A stretch of DNA of 64,000 nt from Limisphaerales bacterium (lineage in GTDB: Bacteria; Verrucomicrobiota; Verrucomicrobiia; Limisphaerales; SXTU01): contig WRPG01000007.1 of NCBI GenBank assembly GCA_009773355.1, forward strand, positions 62,001 to 126,000, in the 5' to 3' direction. Numbering within the stretch: position 1 is the first letter of the stretch; each line of letters starts with the position of its first letter. The notes beneath the pieces were generated by a model, which did not search any database, was not told the DNA's origin, and saw nothing but the letters and a program-made list of their open reading frames with translations. Positions 26,508 to 34,651 of the stretch are shown one piece after another. Made by a program: the position numbers and the translations under genes.

Positions 26508-27759
26508 GGGAATCGAGCAACAACCGCATCACGCGCTCCGCCGCGCCGGACGGGCGGGGCAGCGAGCGCAGCAATTCTTTCCTGCTCCGGCGGCGACTGT
26601 CATCAAAGATTTCCTCCGCCACCGCGGGCGCGAGCGCGTCACGCGTCGTCACTGCGCGGCTCCAGCCAAGGCGGTTGCTCGGCAGCGGGTCGGGGCGGAG
26701 CAGGCCCGGCTGGTAGCTGACGACGGGCTTGCCGAGCAGGCAGGCTTCGAGCAGCAGGTTGGAATTCATGCCGAGGACGAAGTCACTGGCGGCAACCAGT
26801 TCGCGGTAATCGCCGAGCGAGTCATCCACGACGTGAGTCGAAAGCGCAGCGGTCTTTGGCAATGTCAGTTCACTCATCTCGCGCGGATGTCGCTTCACGA
26901 GCAGCACAGCTTGCTGGCCTTGCCCTCGCAAAGTTGCGTCTAGTGCCGCGATGATGTCGGACAGCACCAGATGCTCATCGAAGCCCCAGCTCGCGCCGTC
27001 GGCCATTTGGGAGATTGGCTGGGATGCGAAGAGGAGGAGGAGCGGGTGCAAGTTCGCGCCCTCTGCATTGGGTGGCCGTTCTCCCTCACCCCGGCCCTCT
27101 CCCGCTGGGAGAGGGAGAATCGTATCCAGCGTTGGAGCAGAGCCAGCGCGTGTGGTGCCTCGACGAACGTGCGTGGCTGTTCCCTCTCCCAGCGGGAGAG
27201 GGCTAGGGTGAGGGAGAACAGCTCCTTGCGCCGTCTGACTTCCATCTAGCCCCAGCGCCTGAGTCACCTTCTTTCTCGCGGCGGCTTGTGCTTCCGAAGA
27301 GTGAAACCGCTCCAACTCATCGAAGCCGGGATGACCAGTGACGGCCAGTTGCTCCGTCGGAAAGCCTTCCCCCACCATTTCCGTCCGCGCGGATTCATCC
27401 ATCACGGCGATGGCGTCCGGCAGCACGAACTCGCCCCACCGATTGTGGAAGCGCACGCGGTAGTTCACCCAACTGTCCAGCACGCTCACGCTGCGGATGC
27501 CGGCCTGGCGCGCGGCGGCGATGGCTTCCAGTTCCCATTGCTCCGGCTGCCAGCTCGTGCCGAGCAGCAGGCGGTCGCACGACGCCACAGCAGAAACATC
27601 CACCGGCGCGACCGGCCAGCCTTCGCGCCGCCAAATCTCCACGGCGGCGGCGTAGGCTTGAACTTGAAGCGTGATGCCTGGCTGCGACGTGAGCCGTTTC
27701 AGGACTGGCGACAGCGCCCGCGCCCCGCCCGCATCGCCTGCTAGTGCCAGCACCTTCAT
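26491..27759 (-). CDS. GT-B glycosyltransferase-like protein with element insertion
   Basis: A 422-residue protein with a Rossmann-like start (MKVLALAGDAGGARALSPVL) and a second Rossmann-like half containing LLVKRHPRE and ASDFVLGMNSNLLLEACLLG followed by KPVVSYQPG. This is the donor-domain pattern of UDP-GlcNAc epimerase/GT-B proteins. About residues 181-227 are encoded by a family H repeat element and have a very different, Pro/Gly/Glu-rich composition (LPLGEG, LPLPAGEGRGEGERPP). Removing them would leave a protein of about 375 residues, closer to a normal GT-B length. Its ATG overlaps the upstream stop by 4 bases. Function unproven. Confidence 0.72.
   Translation of the reverse strand: MKVLALAGDAGGARALSPVLKRLTSQPGITLQVQAYAAAVEIWRREGWPVAPVDVSAVASCDRLLLGTSWQPEQWELEAIAAARQAGIRSVSVLDSWVNYRVRFHNRWGEFVLPDAIAVMDESARTEMVGEGFPTEQLAVTGHPGFDELERFHSSEAQAAARKKVTQALGLDGSQTAQGAVLPHPSPLPLGEGTATHVRRGTTRAGSAPTLDTILPLPAGEGRGEGERPPNAEGANLHPLLLLFASQPISQMADGASWGFDEHLVLSDIIAALDATLRGQGQQAVLLVKRHPREMSELTLPKTAALSTHVVDDSLGDYRELVAASDFVLGMNSNLLLEACLLGKPVVSYQPGLLRPDPLPSNRLGWSRAVTTRDALAPAVAEEIFDDSRRRSRKELLRSLPRPSGAAERVMRLLLDSHGCNS
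27081..27218. repeat. Family H twin-hairpin element, in frame
   Basis: Inverted arms at about 27081-27117 and 27180-27218. Each has a CCCTCTCCC(A/G)GC(G/T)GGGAGAGGG hairpin next to a CCCTCACCC-type tract. It is translated without a stop as part of the glycosyltransferase-like gene. The same arm recurs singly at 39042 in the pseG-pseH gene. Confidence 0.88.
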
Positions 27760-28727
27760 GCCAGAAGCTTCTCGGTCTGGCGCAGCACGGCCACGCCATC
27801 CTCGCCGGAGCAGAGCAGGGGATCGCCGCGCTCGATGTGGAGCACGAGGTTGTCCACGGCGTTCGAGAGGCAGTCCTTCAGCGGCGAGGCGAAGAGCTTC
27901 GCGTGGTCGCGGCGCGGCGTCTCGACGTAGTTGGTGTAGCCCTTGAACATCGCCGACTGCTTCGCGAAGAACCGCCACTGCGCGCCGCCGAGGGCGAACT
28001 GCCAGCGGCTCTTCTCGCAGAGGAAGTCGCCCTCGAACACGGTCGCGACGGATTCAGGGAAGCACGTCAGCACCGCGCGCCCGCCCCACGGGTAGCGCAA
28101 CTCGGCGTCGTAGGCGCGCTGGCCGTCCGGATCGCGCGTGGTGGAGGTGACGCGCAGCGACGCCGGCTCGCCGAACCAGAAGCGCAGCAGGTCGAGCGCG
28201 TGGCTGCCGTTGTGGACGAGGCCCTTGCCGTAGGTGAAACGGGCGAGCACGAGTTTGCCGTGTTTGCCCGCGCGGAGTTCGTCGCGGATCTGCTGGAAGG
28301 CGGGCGAGAAGCGGCGGAGGTAGTTCACCCCGAGCGCGACTTTGTGCCGGCGGCAGAGGCGGACCAGTTCGGCGGCTTCGCTGGACTTCAGCGCGAGCGG
28401 CTTTTCCACCAGGAGCGCACGGAGGCCGCCTTGCTTCACCAAGTCGCGGGCGAGCGGGAAGTGCGTTTCGTCCGGTGTGCAGAGGGTGACGAGGTCGGGC
28501 TCGAATTCGCGGGCGGCTTGGAGCGGGTCGGTGGCGGAGGGGACGCTCCAGAGGCGGCCTGCGGCGCGGGCCTTATGCGCGTCGGCGTCCACGACGGCGA
28601 CGAGTTCGGTGCGCGGGTGGCGGGCGTAGGCCTCCGCGTGCGAGTGGATGCCGGGCAGCTTCGCGAGCCGGCTGAACTCGCTGCCGATGCGGCCACAACC
28701 GATGACGAAGGCGCGGAGTTTGGGCAT
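27756..28727 (-). CDS. Gfo/Idh/MocA-family oxidoreductase
   Basis: A 323-residue NAD(P)-dependent oxidoreductase-like protein, second of its family in the cluster. Rossmann motif AFVIGCGRIGSEFSRL at the N-terminus, VAVVDADAHKA second strand, and the signature LLVEKPLALKS at about residue 105 with the conserved EKP. The substrate-domain element HALDLLRFWFG follows GKGLVHNGS. It is probably involved in oxidising or reducing a nucleotide sugar in the surface-glycan pathway; which step is not known. Its stop overlaps the start of the downstream gene (ATGA). Confidence 0.9.
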   Translation of the reverse strand: MPKLRAFVIGCGRIGSEFSRLAKLPGIHSHAEAYARHPRTELVAVVDADAHKARAAGRLWSVPSATDPLQAAREFEPDLVTLCTPDETHFPLARDLVKQGGLRALLVEKPLALKSSEAAELVRLCRRHKVALGVNYLRRFSPAFQQIRDELRAGKHGKLVLARFTYGKGLVHNGSHALDLLRFWFGEPASLRVTSTTRDPDGQRAYDAELRYPWGGRAVLTCFPESVATVFEGDFLCEKSRWQFALGGAQWRFFAKQSAMFKGYTNYVETPRRDHAKLFASPLKDCLSNAVDNLVLHIERGDPLLCSGEDGVAVLRQTEKLLA

Positions 28728-28749
28728 GGGCGAGGTTAGGAAACTCTTT

Positions 28750-28823
28750 CCGTAGGAGACGACGTGAGGAGTCTCACTTGTTTCTGAAAGGAAGTTAGAG
28801 ACTCCTCACGTCGTCTCCTACGG
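28750..28823. repeat. Twin-hairpin element, family B (GTAG arms)
   Basis: Two inverted arms, 28750-28775 and 28798-28823, effectively perfect over 25 bases. Each is GTAG followed by the stem GAGAC/GTCTC around the loop GACGTGAGGA. It lies between two co-directional cluster genes, downstream of the formyltransferase stop. A near-identical copy is at 36879. Confidence 0.92.
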
Positions 28824-28901
28824 AGGTTGGGGGTGCGTCGGGCGAACTGTCTCAGCGGCATGAGCATGGGCGAAAGCTTTTCACGACTCTGCCCGACTCG
28901 C

Positions 28902-29609
28902 TCACTTAGCGCACTTGTATTCTCCGGCGTCGAGCTTGCGTTTCACGGCGGCGAGCAGGTCGTCGGGGATGGGCTTGAAGGCTTCGCCGGGCGGCTGGGG
29001 CGGGAGCTTGGCGGGGGACAAGTCGTTCGCGAAGACGGCTTGCACGGCCTCGGCGGCGGTCTGGAGGGCGTGGCGGTAGAGCGCGACGCGGACGGCGGAG
29101 TAATCCATGCCCTTTCGGATGGGCAGCTCGCGCGGGAACAGAATCGGGCCGCTGTCCAGGCCCTCGTCCATGAAGTGCGCAGTGACGCCGACGGGTTCGT
29201 CGTTGTGGATGGCCCACTCGCAGCAGGTCGCGCCGCGATACTTGGGGAGGATGCCGGGATGGGCGTTGAGCACGCCGCGCGGGGCGGCGCGGAGCAGGTC
29301 CGGGCCGACGCGCCGGGGCGTGCCGCCGTTGAGGAGCAGGTCTATCTGCCGCGCGCGGACGAGGTCGAGGCACTGCGGGTCGTTGTGGTTGGGCACGTCC
29401 ACGCAGGCGCAGCGGGCGAAGAGCGGCGCGGTGTCACGCGGCGGGAACGCGCCCTGGGTGCGGTCGGCGAAGATGGCGCGGTCCTTGTCGGAAAAGTCCT
29501 TCGCGTCGAAGAGCAGCGTGACCTGCAAGCCGGGCACCGCCGCCAGCTCGTCGAGGAGATACGGCAGCGTCGGATGCGAGCGGGAGGTGAGGATGCCGAG
29601 GTGGGGCAT
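28902..29609 (-). CDS. Methionyl-tRNA-formyltransferase-like sugar formyltransferase
   Basis: A 235-residue protein of the formyltransferase fold, which uses N10-formyltetrahydrofolate to formylate an amino group. The catalytic signature is visible: Asn and His in GVLNAHPGILPKYRGA and the Asp in FMDEGLDSGPILF. It is shorter than Fmt and lacks the C-terminal tRNA domain, as in sugar N-formyltransferases. With two sugar aminotransferases in the cluster, formylation of an amino-sugar is the likely role, but this is inference. The ATG at 29609 (MPHLGILTSR) is chosen over 29666, whose extension is non-conserved in character. Confidence 0.85.
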   Translation of the reverse strand: MPHLGILTSRSHPTLPYLLDELAAVPGLQVTLLFDAKDFSDKDRAIFADRTQGAFPPRDTAPLFARCACVDVPNHNDPQCLDLVRARQIDLLLNGGTPRRVGPDLLRAAPRGVLNAHPGILPKYRGATCCEWAIHNDEPVGVTAHFMDEGLDSGPILFPRELPIRKGMDYSAVRVALYRHALQTAAEAVQAVFANDLSPAKLPPQPPGEAFKPIPDDLLAAVKRKLDAGEYKCAK

Positions 29610-29625
29610 GGGAGTGCGTGTCGGT

Positions 29626-30048
29626 TCAAGCCACTCGCTGTGCTGAATCGGAAGTGGCAGAGTCACTCTGAAACTCCACGCTTGCTACGCCCGCGATAGT
29701 CGGCACGGCTACATAAGTAACTGGCGAACCCAAACCGGGAGCAAAAGCCGGCTGAACAGGCTCGTTGCCGACGAAAATGCCGATGGCATCAAGCGCACTC
29801 TTGTCGTGGTCGTAGAGACCTTCTGCGTAAAGGTCAGTGCCCTTAACACGCAGCAAAATCATTGGCTGCACCATGTCCGGTGTGATGTCAGGGGACGAGA
29901 TGAGCGGACGCATCCAAGTCTCGTCCCCGCCCATCGGGCCATCGTCTTCCTCAGGAAGTCCAAGCGTGAGGCACCAGAGCCAGATGGGGTGTGCCTTCAT
30001 GTCCTCCAAGCTTATCTCAGTGTTCGCTTTGGCCTCTCCGTATTTCAT
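29626..30048 (-). CDS. Hypothetical protein, 140 aa
   Basis: A small acidic protein without signal or membrane segments. It starts MKYGEAKANTEISLEDMKAH and contains LGLPEEDDGPMGGDETWMRP and a hydrophobic core VQPMILLRVKGTDLYAEGLY. I do not recognise the family. Its base composition is less GC-rich than the flanking sugar genes, and it sits inside the sugar cluster with no obvious link to it, so it may be a later insertion. The next gene upstream encodes a ribbon-helix-helix-like protein 28 bases away. Confidence 0.6.
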   Translation of the reverse strand: MKYGEAKANTEISLEDMKAHPIWLWCLTLGLPEEDDGPMGGDETWMRPLISSPDITPDMVQPMILLRVKGTDLYAEGLYDHDKSALDAIGIFVGNEPVQPAFAPGLGSPVTYVAVPTIAGVASVEFQSDSATSDSAQRVA

Positions 30049-30075
30049 GCGTCCGGGTTGGTTGTCCTGCTCAGG

Positions 30076-30288
30076 CTAGATGGCAGGGATTTTGGCAAGG
30101 ATGGCGGCAATGTCCACTTTCTTGCCGCGTCTGGCTCGCTCACGCAGGTAGCGCTCGGTGTCGAGTGCGGACAGCTTCTCTGCGACCGCGCTGCTGACTA
30201 GTTGATTTACCGAGATGCCCTCGGTGCGCGCGAGACGCCTGGCATGACGGTGGATGGAGTTTGGAAGTTGGATGCTAAGTTTGCTCAT
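30076..30288 (-). CDS. Small ribbon-helix-helix/HicB-like protein
   Basis: A 70-residue protein beginning MSKLSIQLPNSIHRHARRLA and continuing ARTEGISVNQLVSSAVAEKL. This is the strand-helix-helix pattern of Arc/CopG/HicB-type DNA-binding antitoxins. The C-terminal half (RYLRERARRGKKVDIAAIL) is basic and probably helical. The ATG at 30288 follows AAGGA at a suitable distance; an ATG at 30303 is also in frame. Such proteins usually repress their own operon with a toxin partner, but no toxin is recognisable beside it, so it may be an orphan. Confidence 0.7.
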   Translation of the reverse strand: MSKLSIQLPNSIHRHARRLARTEGISVNQLVSSAVAEKLSALDTERYLRERARRGKKVDIAAILAKIPAI

Positions 30289-30304
30289 CGGAGCGTCCTT
30301 CATC

Positions 30305-31501
30305 TCATTTCCCCGCCCGTTTCCTCGCCTCCGCGTCCCAGATGGTGTCCTTGAGCCAGTGGCCCTCGGCAGTGCGCGTCCAGACGCGCGGGTCGCGGAA
30401 GCGGTCGGCCTCGCGGTCGAGCTGGCTGCGCTTCCAGCCGGTGTATTCGAGCCAGCGCGGGATGTCGCTGGGGATGACGTGGTCGTATTCGCGGACCAGC
30501 TCGATGCCGTCGGCGCGCGGGATGACGCCGTCGCGGATGTCGCGGCAGGCGTGGTCGGTGGCGCGGCCGTAGCCGAACTTCACGAACTTCATGTAGTCGT
30601 GGATGCCGTTGTCGTGGATGTCATTGAGGTTCGAGTCGCGGCGCCAGGTGCGGTCGAAGGGCTGGTCATAAAGCTCGAAGCCGTAAAGCTCGACCATCTT
30701 CTTGAGGTGCTCGCTCTGCCGCCAGCCGAAGTAGTTCGAGATGAAGATGCCGCGCAGGCCGATGCGCTCGATCTCCTCGTCGGTCGGATACTTCGCCCAG
30801 AGGAAGTCCTGCGCGGTGAGGCCCTCCTTCCACTCGGGATGGCCCATCTTCGCGAGGCCGTCGTCGGTGAAATCGAACCAGTCGTAGCCGCGGCACATGT
30901 GCTCGGTGCGATATTTGCGGGTGAACTCGACGAGGTCGTTGTAGGAGTGCATCCCGCCGAGGTTCATGAAGCCGTGCTCTCCGTAGTTGAAGAGCTTCAC
31001 GCCGAACTTCGCCGCGACGAGAATCGGCAGCGTCATGATGCCGATGTGCGTGTGCCAGTTCGGGTCGCCCATGACGGACATGCCGAGGCGGTTGAGCTTC
31101 TTGAGCACGTCCACCTCGGGCGTGAAGTGGAGGAAGTCGCCCTTGAAGCACTCCTTCATGCGCTGGATGTTGCGCAGGCCGACGGCGGTGTGGTTGTTCT
31201 CGGCGTAGCAGACGAAGAGCACTTTCAGGCCATAAACCTTGGTGAAGAGGTGCGCCTGCCAGAAGCTGTCCTTGCCGCCGCTGACGCCGATGACACAGTC
31301 GTAGGTGCTGCCGTCCTTGCAGCGATACTGGTCAATGAGGTCCTCGAACATGCGCTTGCGGCGATCCCAGTTGACCTTCTGCTGCTCGTCGTAGGTGAGG
31401 CAGCCGCTGCACACGCCCTGGTCGTTGATGGTCAGGGGCGTGGCCGCGATGATGGGATACACGCAGCGCGTGCAATAGGTCATTGGTTTCACTTCACTCA
31501 T
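30305..31501 (-). CDS. N-acetyl sugar amidotransferase (PseA/WbpG family)
   Basis: A 398-residue PP-loop ATPase of the N-acetyl sugar amidotransferase family (PseA, WbpG, LegG-type), which converts an N-acetyl group on a surface sugar into an acetamidino group using ammonia. An N-terminal zinc-binding cysteine set (CTRCVYP, CSGC) precedes the PP-loop VIGVSGGKDSFWQAHLF at about residue 75. The family segment GMSVMGDPNWHTHIGIMTLP follows, then FNYGEHGFMN. In Pseudomonas and Campylobacter this enzyme works with dedicated HisH and HisF homologues that supply ammonia; both are present at 35512 and 33847. Length is typical. Confidence 0.93.
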   Translation of the reverse strand: MSEVKPMTYCTRCVYPIIAATPLTINDQGVCSGCLTYDEQQKVNWDRRKRMFEDLIDQYRCKDGSTYDCVIGVSGGKDSFWQAHLFTKVYGLKVLFVCYAENNHTAVGLRNIQRMKECFKGDFLHFTPEVDVLKKLNRLGMSVMGDPNWHTHIGIMTLPILVAAKFGVKLFNYGEHGFMNLGGMHSYNDLVEFTRKYRTEHMCRGYDWFDFTDDGLAKMGHPEWKEGLTAQDFLWAKYPTDEEIERIGLRGIFISNYFGWRQSEHLKKMVELYGFELYDQPFDRTWRRDSNLNDIHDNGIHDYMKFVKFGYGRATDHACRDIRDGVIPRADGIELVREYDHVIPSDIPRWLEYTGWKRSQLDREADRFRDPRVWTRTAEGHWLKDTIWDAEARKRAGK

Positions 31502-31558
31502 GCGCGGCGAAACTGAACGAACGAGGAAGTCGCGGCAAGACTGGAGGCGGGTTTGCCG

Positions 31559-31721
31559 CTCTCATTAGCACCGGGCTTCAGCCCGGTGAAACACGGCGGC
31601 AAGTGGCAGAGCCGTTTCAACGGCTTAGTCCTGCCTTGCTGCGGTCAGGCAGAAACCGTTGAAACGGTTTCTCCCCCTCATCGTGCCTCCACACCCGGCT
31701 GAAGCCGGGTGCTAATGAGAG
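31559..31721. repeat. Nested twin-hairpin element, family D
   Basis: Outer arms at 31559-31594 and 31690-31721 carry ATTAGCACC followed by a CCGGGCTTCAGCCCGG-type or CCCGGCTTCAGCCGGG hairpin. Inside them is a second inverted pair (31610-31627 and 31652-31671) with AGCCGTTTCAACGGCT and AAACCGTTGAAACGGTTT hairpins. It fills the gap between the amidotransferase start and the tandem amidohydrolase, and its TAG is the amidohydrolase stop codon (31712-31714). Confidence 0.92.
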
Positions 31722-33271
31722 GCGCGACCCGTTACGCCGGAGAGTTGGCTTTTCGCCTTCGGAAACACCACTTCCGCATTCCGCCGGAGAATCAAATCCA
31801 GGTCACCATCGCTCAGGCCGCAGTCGAGGAGCTTCGCCAGTGACCATGCGGGGGAAACGAGCTGGCCGTCCGAGCCAAAGAAAATCCGTTGCGCGCCGGT
31901 CTCACGGATGAAGCGCGCGAGCTGCGTCTCCTCGGCCAGCGCGTGGCTGGTGGAGAAGTCGAACCACACGTTCGGCAGCGCGCGGAGACGGTGCGTGCGG
32001 CCCCAGTTGCCATGCGCGCCGACGAAACGGACGGTTGGGAACTTCCGCGCCGCGCCTTCCAGCCCGGTGAGGTGCGCGAGCACAGGCAGGTTGCGCTTCG
32101 CCGCCTCGGCCAGCAGCGGCTCATAGGCCGCGTGGTCGAGACCGAGGCCGTAGTTGTCCTGAATGGTCTTCACGCCGACGAAGCGCGGGTGTGCGGCGAG
32201 GCGCTCGATCTGCGCGAGGCTCGCCTGCGGCTGGAGCGGGTTCACCACGATGAGGCCGACGGCGCGCGGGTCGGCAGCCAGCACGCGCTCGGTCTGGCGG
32301 TTGCCGGCGTCGAGGTCGTAGTTGATGGCCTCGATGGAGAAGACCAGCACGCGCTCGACTCCAAAATCCGTCCAAGTTCGCTGCTGCGACGCGAAGTCAG
32401 TGGCCGGTTCGCCGAGGTTCCAATGGTCGGGATGCCAGTGCGTGTCGAACTTGGGCCATGATTTTAGTTTGGCCCAAAGCTGCTGGCGCGACGTGGCGGC
32501 GGGGGAAGGTGCTTGAGGAGTGGCGGTGAAGTTCAGGAGCTTCGCGAGCGTGCCGCCGGCTATGGCGGCGCGGTTCTTGGCGGACAACTCTGCCTCAGCC
32601 AGAACCGCGTGAGGCGAGGCGGGCAGGTTGTGCGGCGTGTTGCTAGCGAAGAAAAGCCGATCTGGGCCGATGGTCTCCGCGAGCCGCGCGATGGCTCCGG
32701 TCGAACAGGCGTTGCCGACATCGAAGAAGAAGTTCGGACAGGCTCGCGCGGCGGCTTGCTCGTGGCCGTGCATCCGGTAGCGATGTCCAGCCATCCAGCG
32801 GATGAGCACCGGCGACTTCAGCCCGCCCCAAGCCCGGCCCACGGCGGCAAGTTCCACGTCGTCGCGGATGCCGGCTTGCAGCACGACGTCGAGGCTCTCG
32901 GCAGCGCGCCCGAGTTCCATCATCCACAGCGAATCCCAGACAACAGGGTAATAGGACGGCAAGCTAAAGAGCGCGGCGACACGGATGCCCAGCTCTTGCT
33001 TGAGCCACATGAGCTGCTGCTCGGGCGTCTCGTCGTAGCGCGCGGGATGGAGAATGCCCAGCGGGAGAATGCGTTGCGGATGCTTCGCGGCGAGCTGGGC
33101 CATCTCGCGGTTACCCGCCTTCACGTCGTAGTAGAGCGAGCGATACGAGCCGACCAGCGCGGTGCTGACACGGTTCTCATCCAGCGAGCGGAGCAGGTCA
33201 TCCGCCGTGAAGGACGCCGCCTCGCCCATCGCTTGGCCGACAAAGCAACCGCCATCGAACAAGGCTGGCAT
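31712..33271 (-). CDS. Tandem amidohydrolase-2 domain protein
   Basis: A 519-residue protein of two consecutive TIM-barrel amidohydrolase-2 domains (about residues 1-255 and 265-515). They are internally homologous: SYRSLYYDVKAGNREM in the first aligns with SIEAINYDLDAGNRQT in the second. The second domain keeps the metal motif FDTHWHPDHW and the later VGAHGNWGR and FFGSDGQ ligands. The first has FDGGCFVGQ in place of HxH and SNTPHN in place of SDG, so it is probably not catalytic. The last codons and stop come from the family D element. No substrate can be named; position suggests a link to the nonulosonate pathway. Confidence 0.82.
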   Translation of the reverse strand: MPALFDGGCFVGQAMGEAASFTADDLLRSLDENRVSTALVGSYRSLYYDVKAGNREMAQLAAKHPQRILPLGILHPARYDETPEQQLMWLKQELGIRVAALFSLPSYYPVVWDSLWMMELGRAAESLDVVLQAGIRDDVELAAVGRAWGGLKSPVLIRWMAGHRYRMHGHEQAAARACPNFFFDVGNACSTGAIARLAETIGPDRLFFASNTPHNLPASPHAVLAEAELSAKNRAAIAGGTLAKLLNFTATPQAPSPAATSRQQLWAKLKSWPKFDTHWHPDHWNLGEPATDFASQQRTWTDFGVERVLVFSIEAINYDLDAGNRQTERVLAADPRAVGLIVVNPLQPQASLAQIERLAAHPRFVGVKTIQDNYGLGLDHAAYEPLLAEAAKRNLPVLAHLTGLEGAARKFPTVRFVGAHGNWGRTHRLRALPNVWFDFSTSHALAEETQLARFIRETGAQRIFFGSDGQLVSPAWSLAKLLDCGLSDGDLDLILRRNAEVVFPKAKSQLSGVTGRASH

Positions 33272-33273
33272 GG

Positions 33274-33837
33274 TCAGAGCGCCGGGTTGAACTCCGCTGC
33301 GAGCAGGCCCCAGCACGCGATGTCCACGAACGCGCCGTCCACGAGCAGTGCCTGGCGCTTGGTGCCTTCGTGCTTCCAGCCGAGTGCCTTCACCGCCGCG
33401 TTGAAGCCGGGATTGGGCGACTCCGCCCAGAGGCGGTTCAGACCCATGCTGCCGAAGGCGTGCTTGGTGACCGCACGGATGATCTCGCGGCCGTAGCCTT
33501 TGCCCCAGCAGCTCTTCTCGCCGATCATGATGCTGAGTTCCGCCGAGCGATGGACCCAGAGAATGGTGTTCAGCGCCACGTTGCCGATGTGCTCGCCGGT
33601 ATCGCGGCGGATGATGGCCAGCACGAGGTCGCCGCGTCCAGGGATGCTGGCGATGAACGCCTTGAGGCTTTCGTAGTTGCTCGGAAACGCCTTCGGCCCC
33701 CGGAAGCGCAGCACGTCCGGATCGTTCAGCCACGCGAGATAACGCGCCGAGGCATCGGCTGGTTCCAGCGCGCGGAGCGTGAGGCGCTCGGTGGTGAGGA
33801 AGGCCGGCGAGAGCGCGTTCGCAGCTTTGGTGTCCAT
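33274..33837 (-). CDS. GNAT-family N-acetyltransferase (RimJ/RimL type)
   Basis: A 187-residue acetyl-CoA-dependent acetyltransferase. Seen: LTTERLTLRALEPADASAR at the N-terminus, ELSIMIGEKSCWGKGYGREI with the acetyl-CoA-binding R/Q-x-x-G-x-G/A-type turn, and AFGSMGLNRLWAESPNPGFN followed by a C-terminal strand. Typical length. It lies 2 bases from the amidohydrolase start and 9 bases from the HisF-like stop, so it is in the same transcription unit and may N-acetylate an amino-sugar. A separate acetyltransferase domain (PseH) is fused to PseG at 38001. Confidence 0.9.
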   Translation of the reverse strand: MDTKAANALSPAFLTTERLTLRALEPADASARYLAWLNDPDVLRFRGPKAFPSNYESLKAFIASIPGRGDLVLAIIRRDTGEHIGNVALNTILWVHRSAELSIMIGEKSCWGKGYGREIIRAVTKHAFGSMGLNRLWAESPNPGFNAAVKALGWKHEGTKRQALLVDGAFVDIACWGLLAAEFNPAL

Positions 33838-33846
33838 GCGGAGTTT

Positions 33847-34635
33847 TTAGCGGACGTTCGCGCCCGCGTCGCGCAGAAATTTCTTGGCCCGGCGGTAGGC
33901 GTTCTCGGTGAAGTTGAAGATGTTTCCCGCCGCGATGGCCGAGGCGGGCGTCTTCGCCAGCACCTCCGCGAAGTCCTCGAACACGCCCGCGCCACCGCAG
34001 GCGATGACCGGCACGTCCGCCCACTCGCAGACGCGATTGACGATGTCGAGGTCGTAGCCGTTCGCCGTGCCGTCGCGGTCAATCGAGTTGAGGAAGATTT
34101 CCCCCGCACCGCGCTGCTGGACTTCCGCAAGCCACTCGCGCAACGGTTTGGCGAGACGTTCGCGGCCGTTGTGCGAGTAACAGGCGTAGCTGCCATCGGC
34201 CTCGCGCTTCACGTCCATCGCCACGACCATCGCCTGCGAGCCGTATTTCTCCGCGACCTGCGTGATGAGGTCCGGGTTCAGCACGACGCCGGTGTTGATG
34301 ACGACCTTGTCCGCGCCGTTGGCGATGAAGGCGTCCACCGTCTCCAAGTCGCGGATGCGCCCGCCGAAGGACAGCGGCATGAAGCAGTGCCGCGAGATGT
34401 CGCGCAGGATGGAGAGCACGTCGGAGCGGGAGGCGGTCTTGAGGTCATCGCGCTTGAGGTCGTAGGCACCGTCGCGCGTGATGTCCACATAGACCAGCTC
34501 GTCCGCGTCCCAGTCGTTGAGCCGCTCAAGCTGCGCGGTGGGGTTGCCAAGCTGCTTGAACTGCGTGAACTCCTGGCTCCGCACGATCAGGCCGTTCTGG
34601 AGGAACAGGCACGGGATGAGGCGGCGTTTCAGCAT
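33847..34635 (-). CDS. hisF: HisF-like subunit for sugar amidotransferase
   Basis: A 262-residue TIM barrel of the imidazole-glycerol-phosphate synthase cyclase family. It has the phosphate-binding loops LSFGGRIRDLETV and IACGGAGVFEDF and the mid-barrel AMVVAMDVKREADG with an Asp equivalent to the second catalytic acid. The first catalytic Asp (Asp11 in HisF, context CLDV) is replaced: the sequence reads RLIPCLFLQNG. This substitution is expected of HisF2 homologues that serve as ammonia conduits for PseA/WbpG enzymes and not in histidine synthesis. Partner HisH lies at 35512. The start at 34635 gives the normal MLKRRLIPC. Confidence 0.9.
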   Translation of the reverse strand: MLKRRLIPCLFLQNGLIVRSQEFTQFKQLGNPTAQLERLNDWDADELVYVDITRDGAYDLKRDDLKTASRSDVLSILRDISRHCFMPLSFGGRIRDLETVDAFIANGADKVVINTGVVLNPDLITQVAEKYGSQAMVVAMDVKREADGSYACYSHNGRERLAKPLREWLAEVQQRGAGEIFLNSIDRDGTANGYDLDIVNRVCEWADVPVIACGGAGVFEDFAEVLAKTPASAIAAGNIFNFTENAYRRAKKFLRDAGANVR

Positions 34636-34651
34636 GGGGAGAAACATGCTG

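Noticed and set aside
31712-34024. Single 770-residue protein joining the tandem amidohydrolase with upstream sequence
   Set aside because: The upstream 250 codons are antisense-like shadow of the GNAT and HisF-like genes; homology starts at the ATG at 33271.
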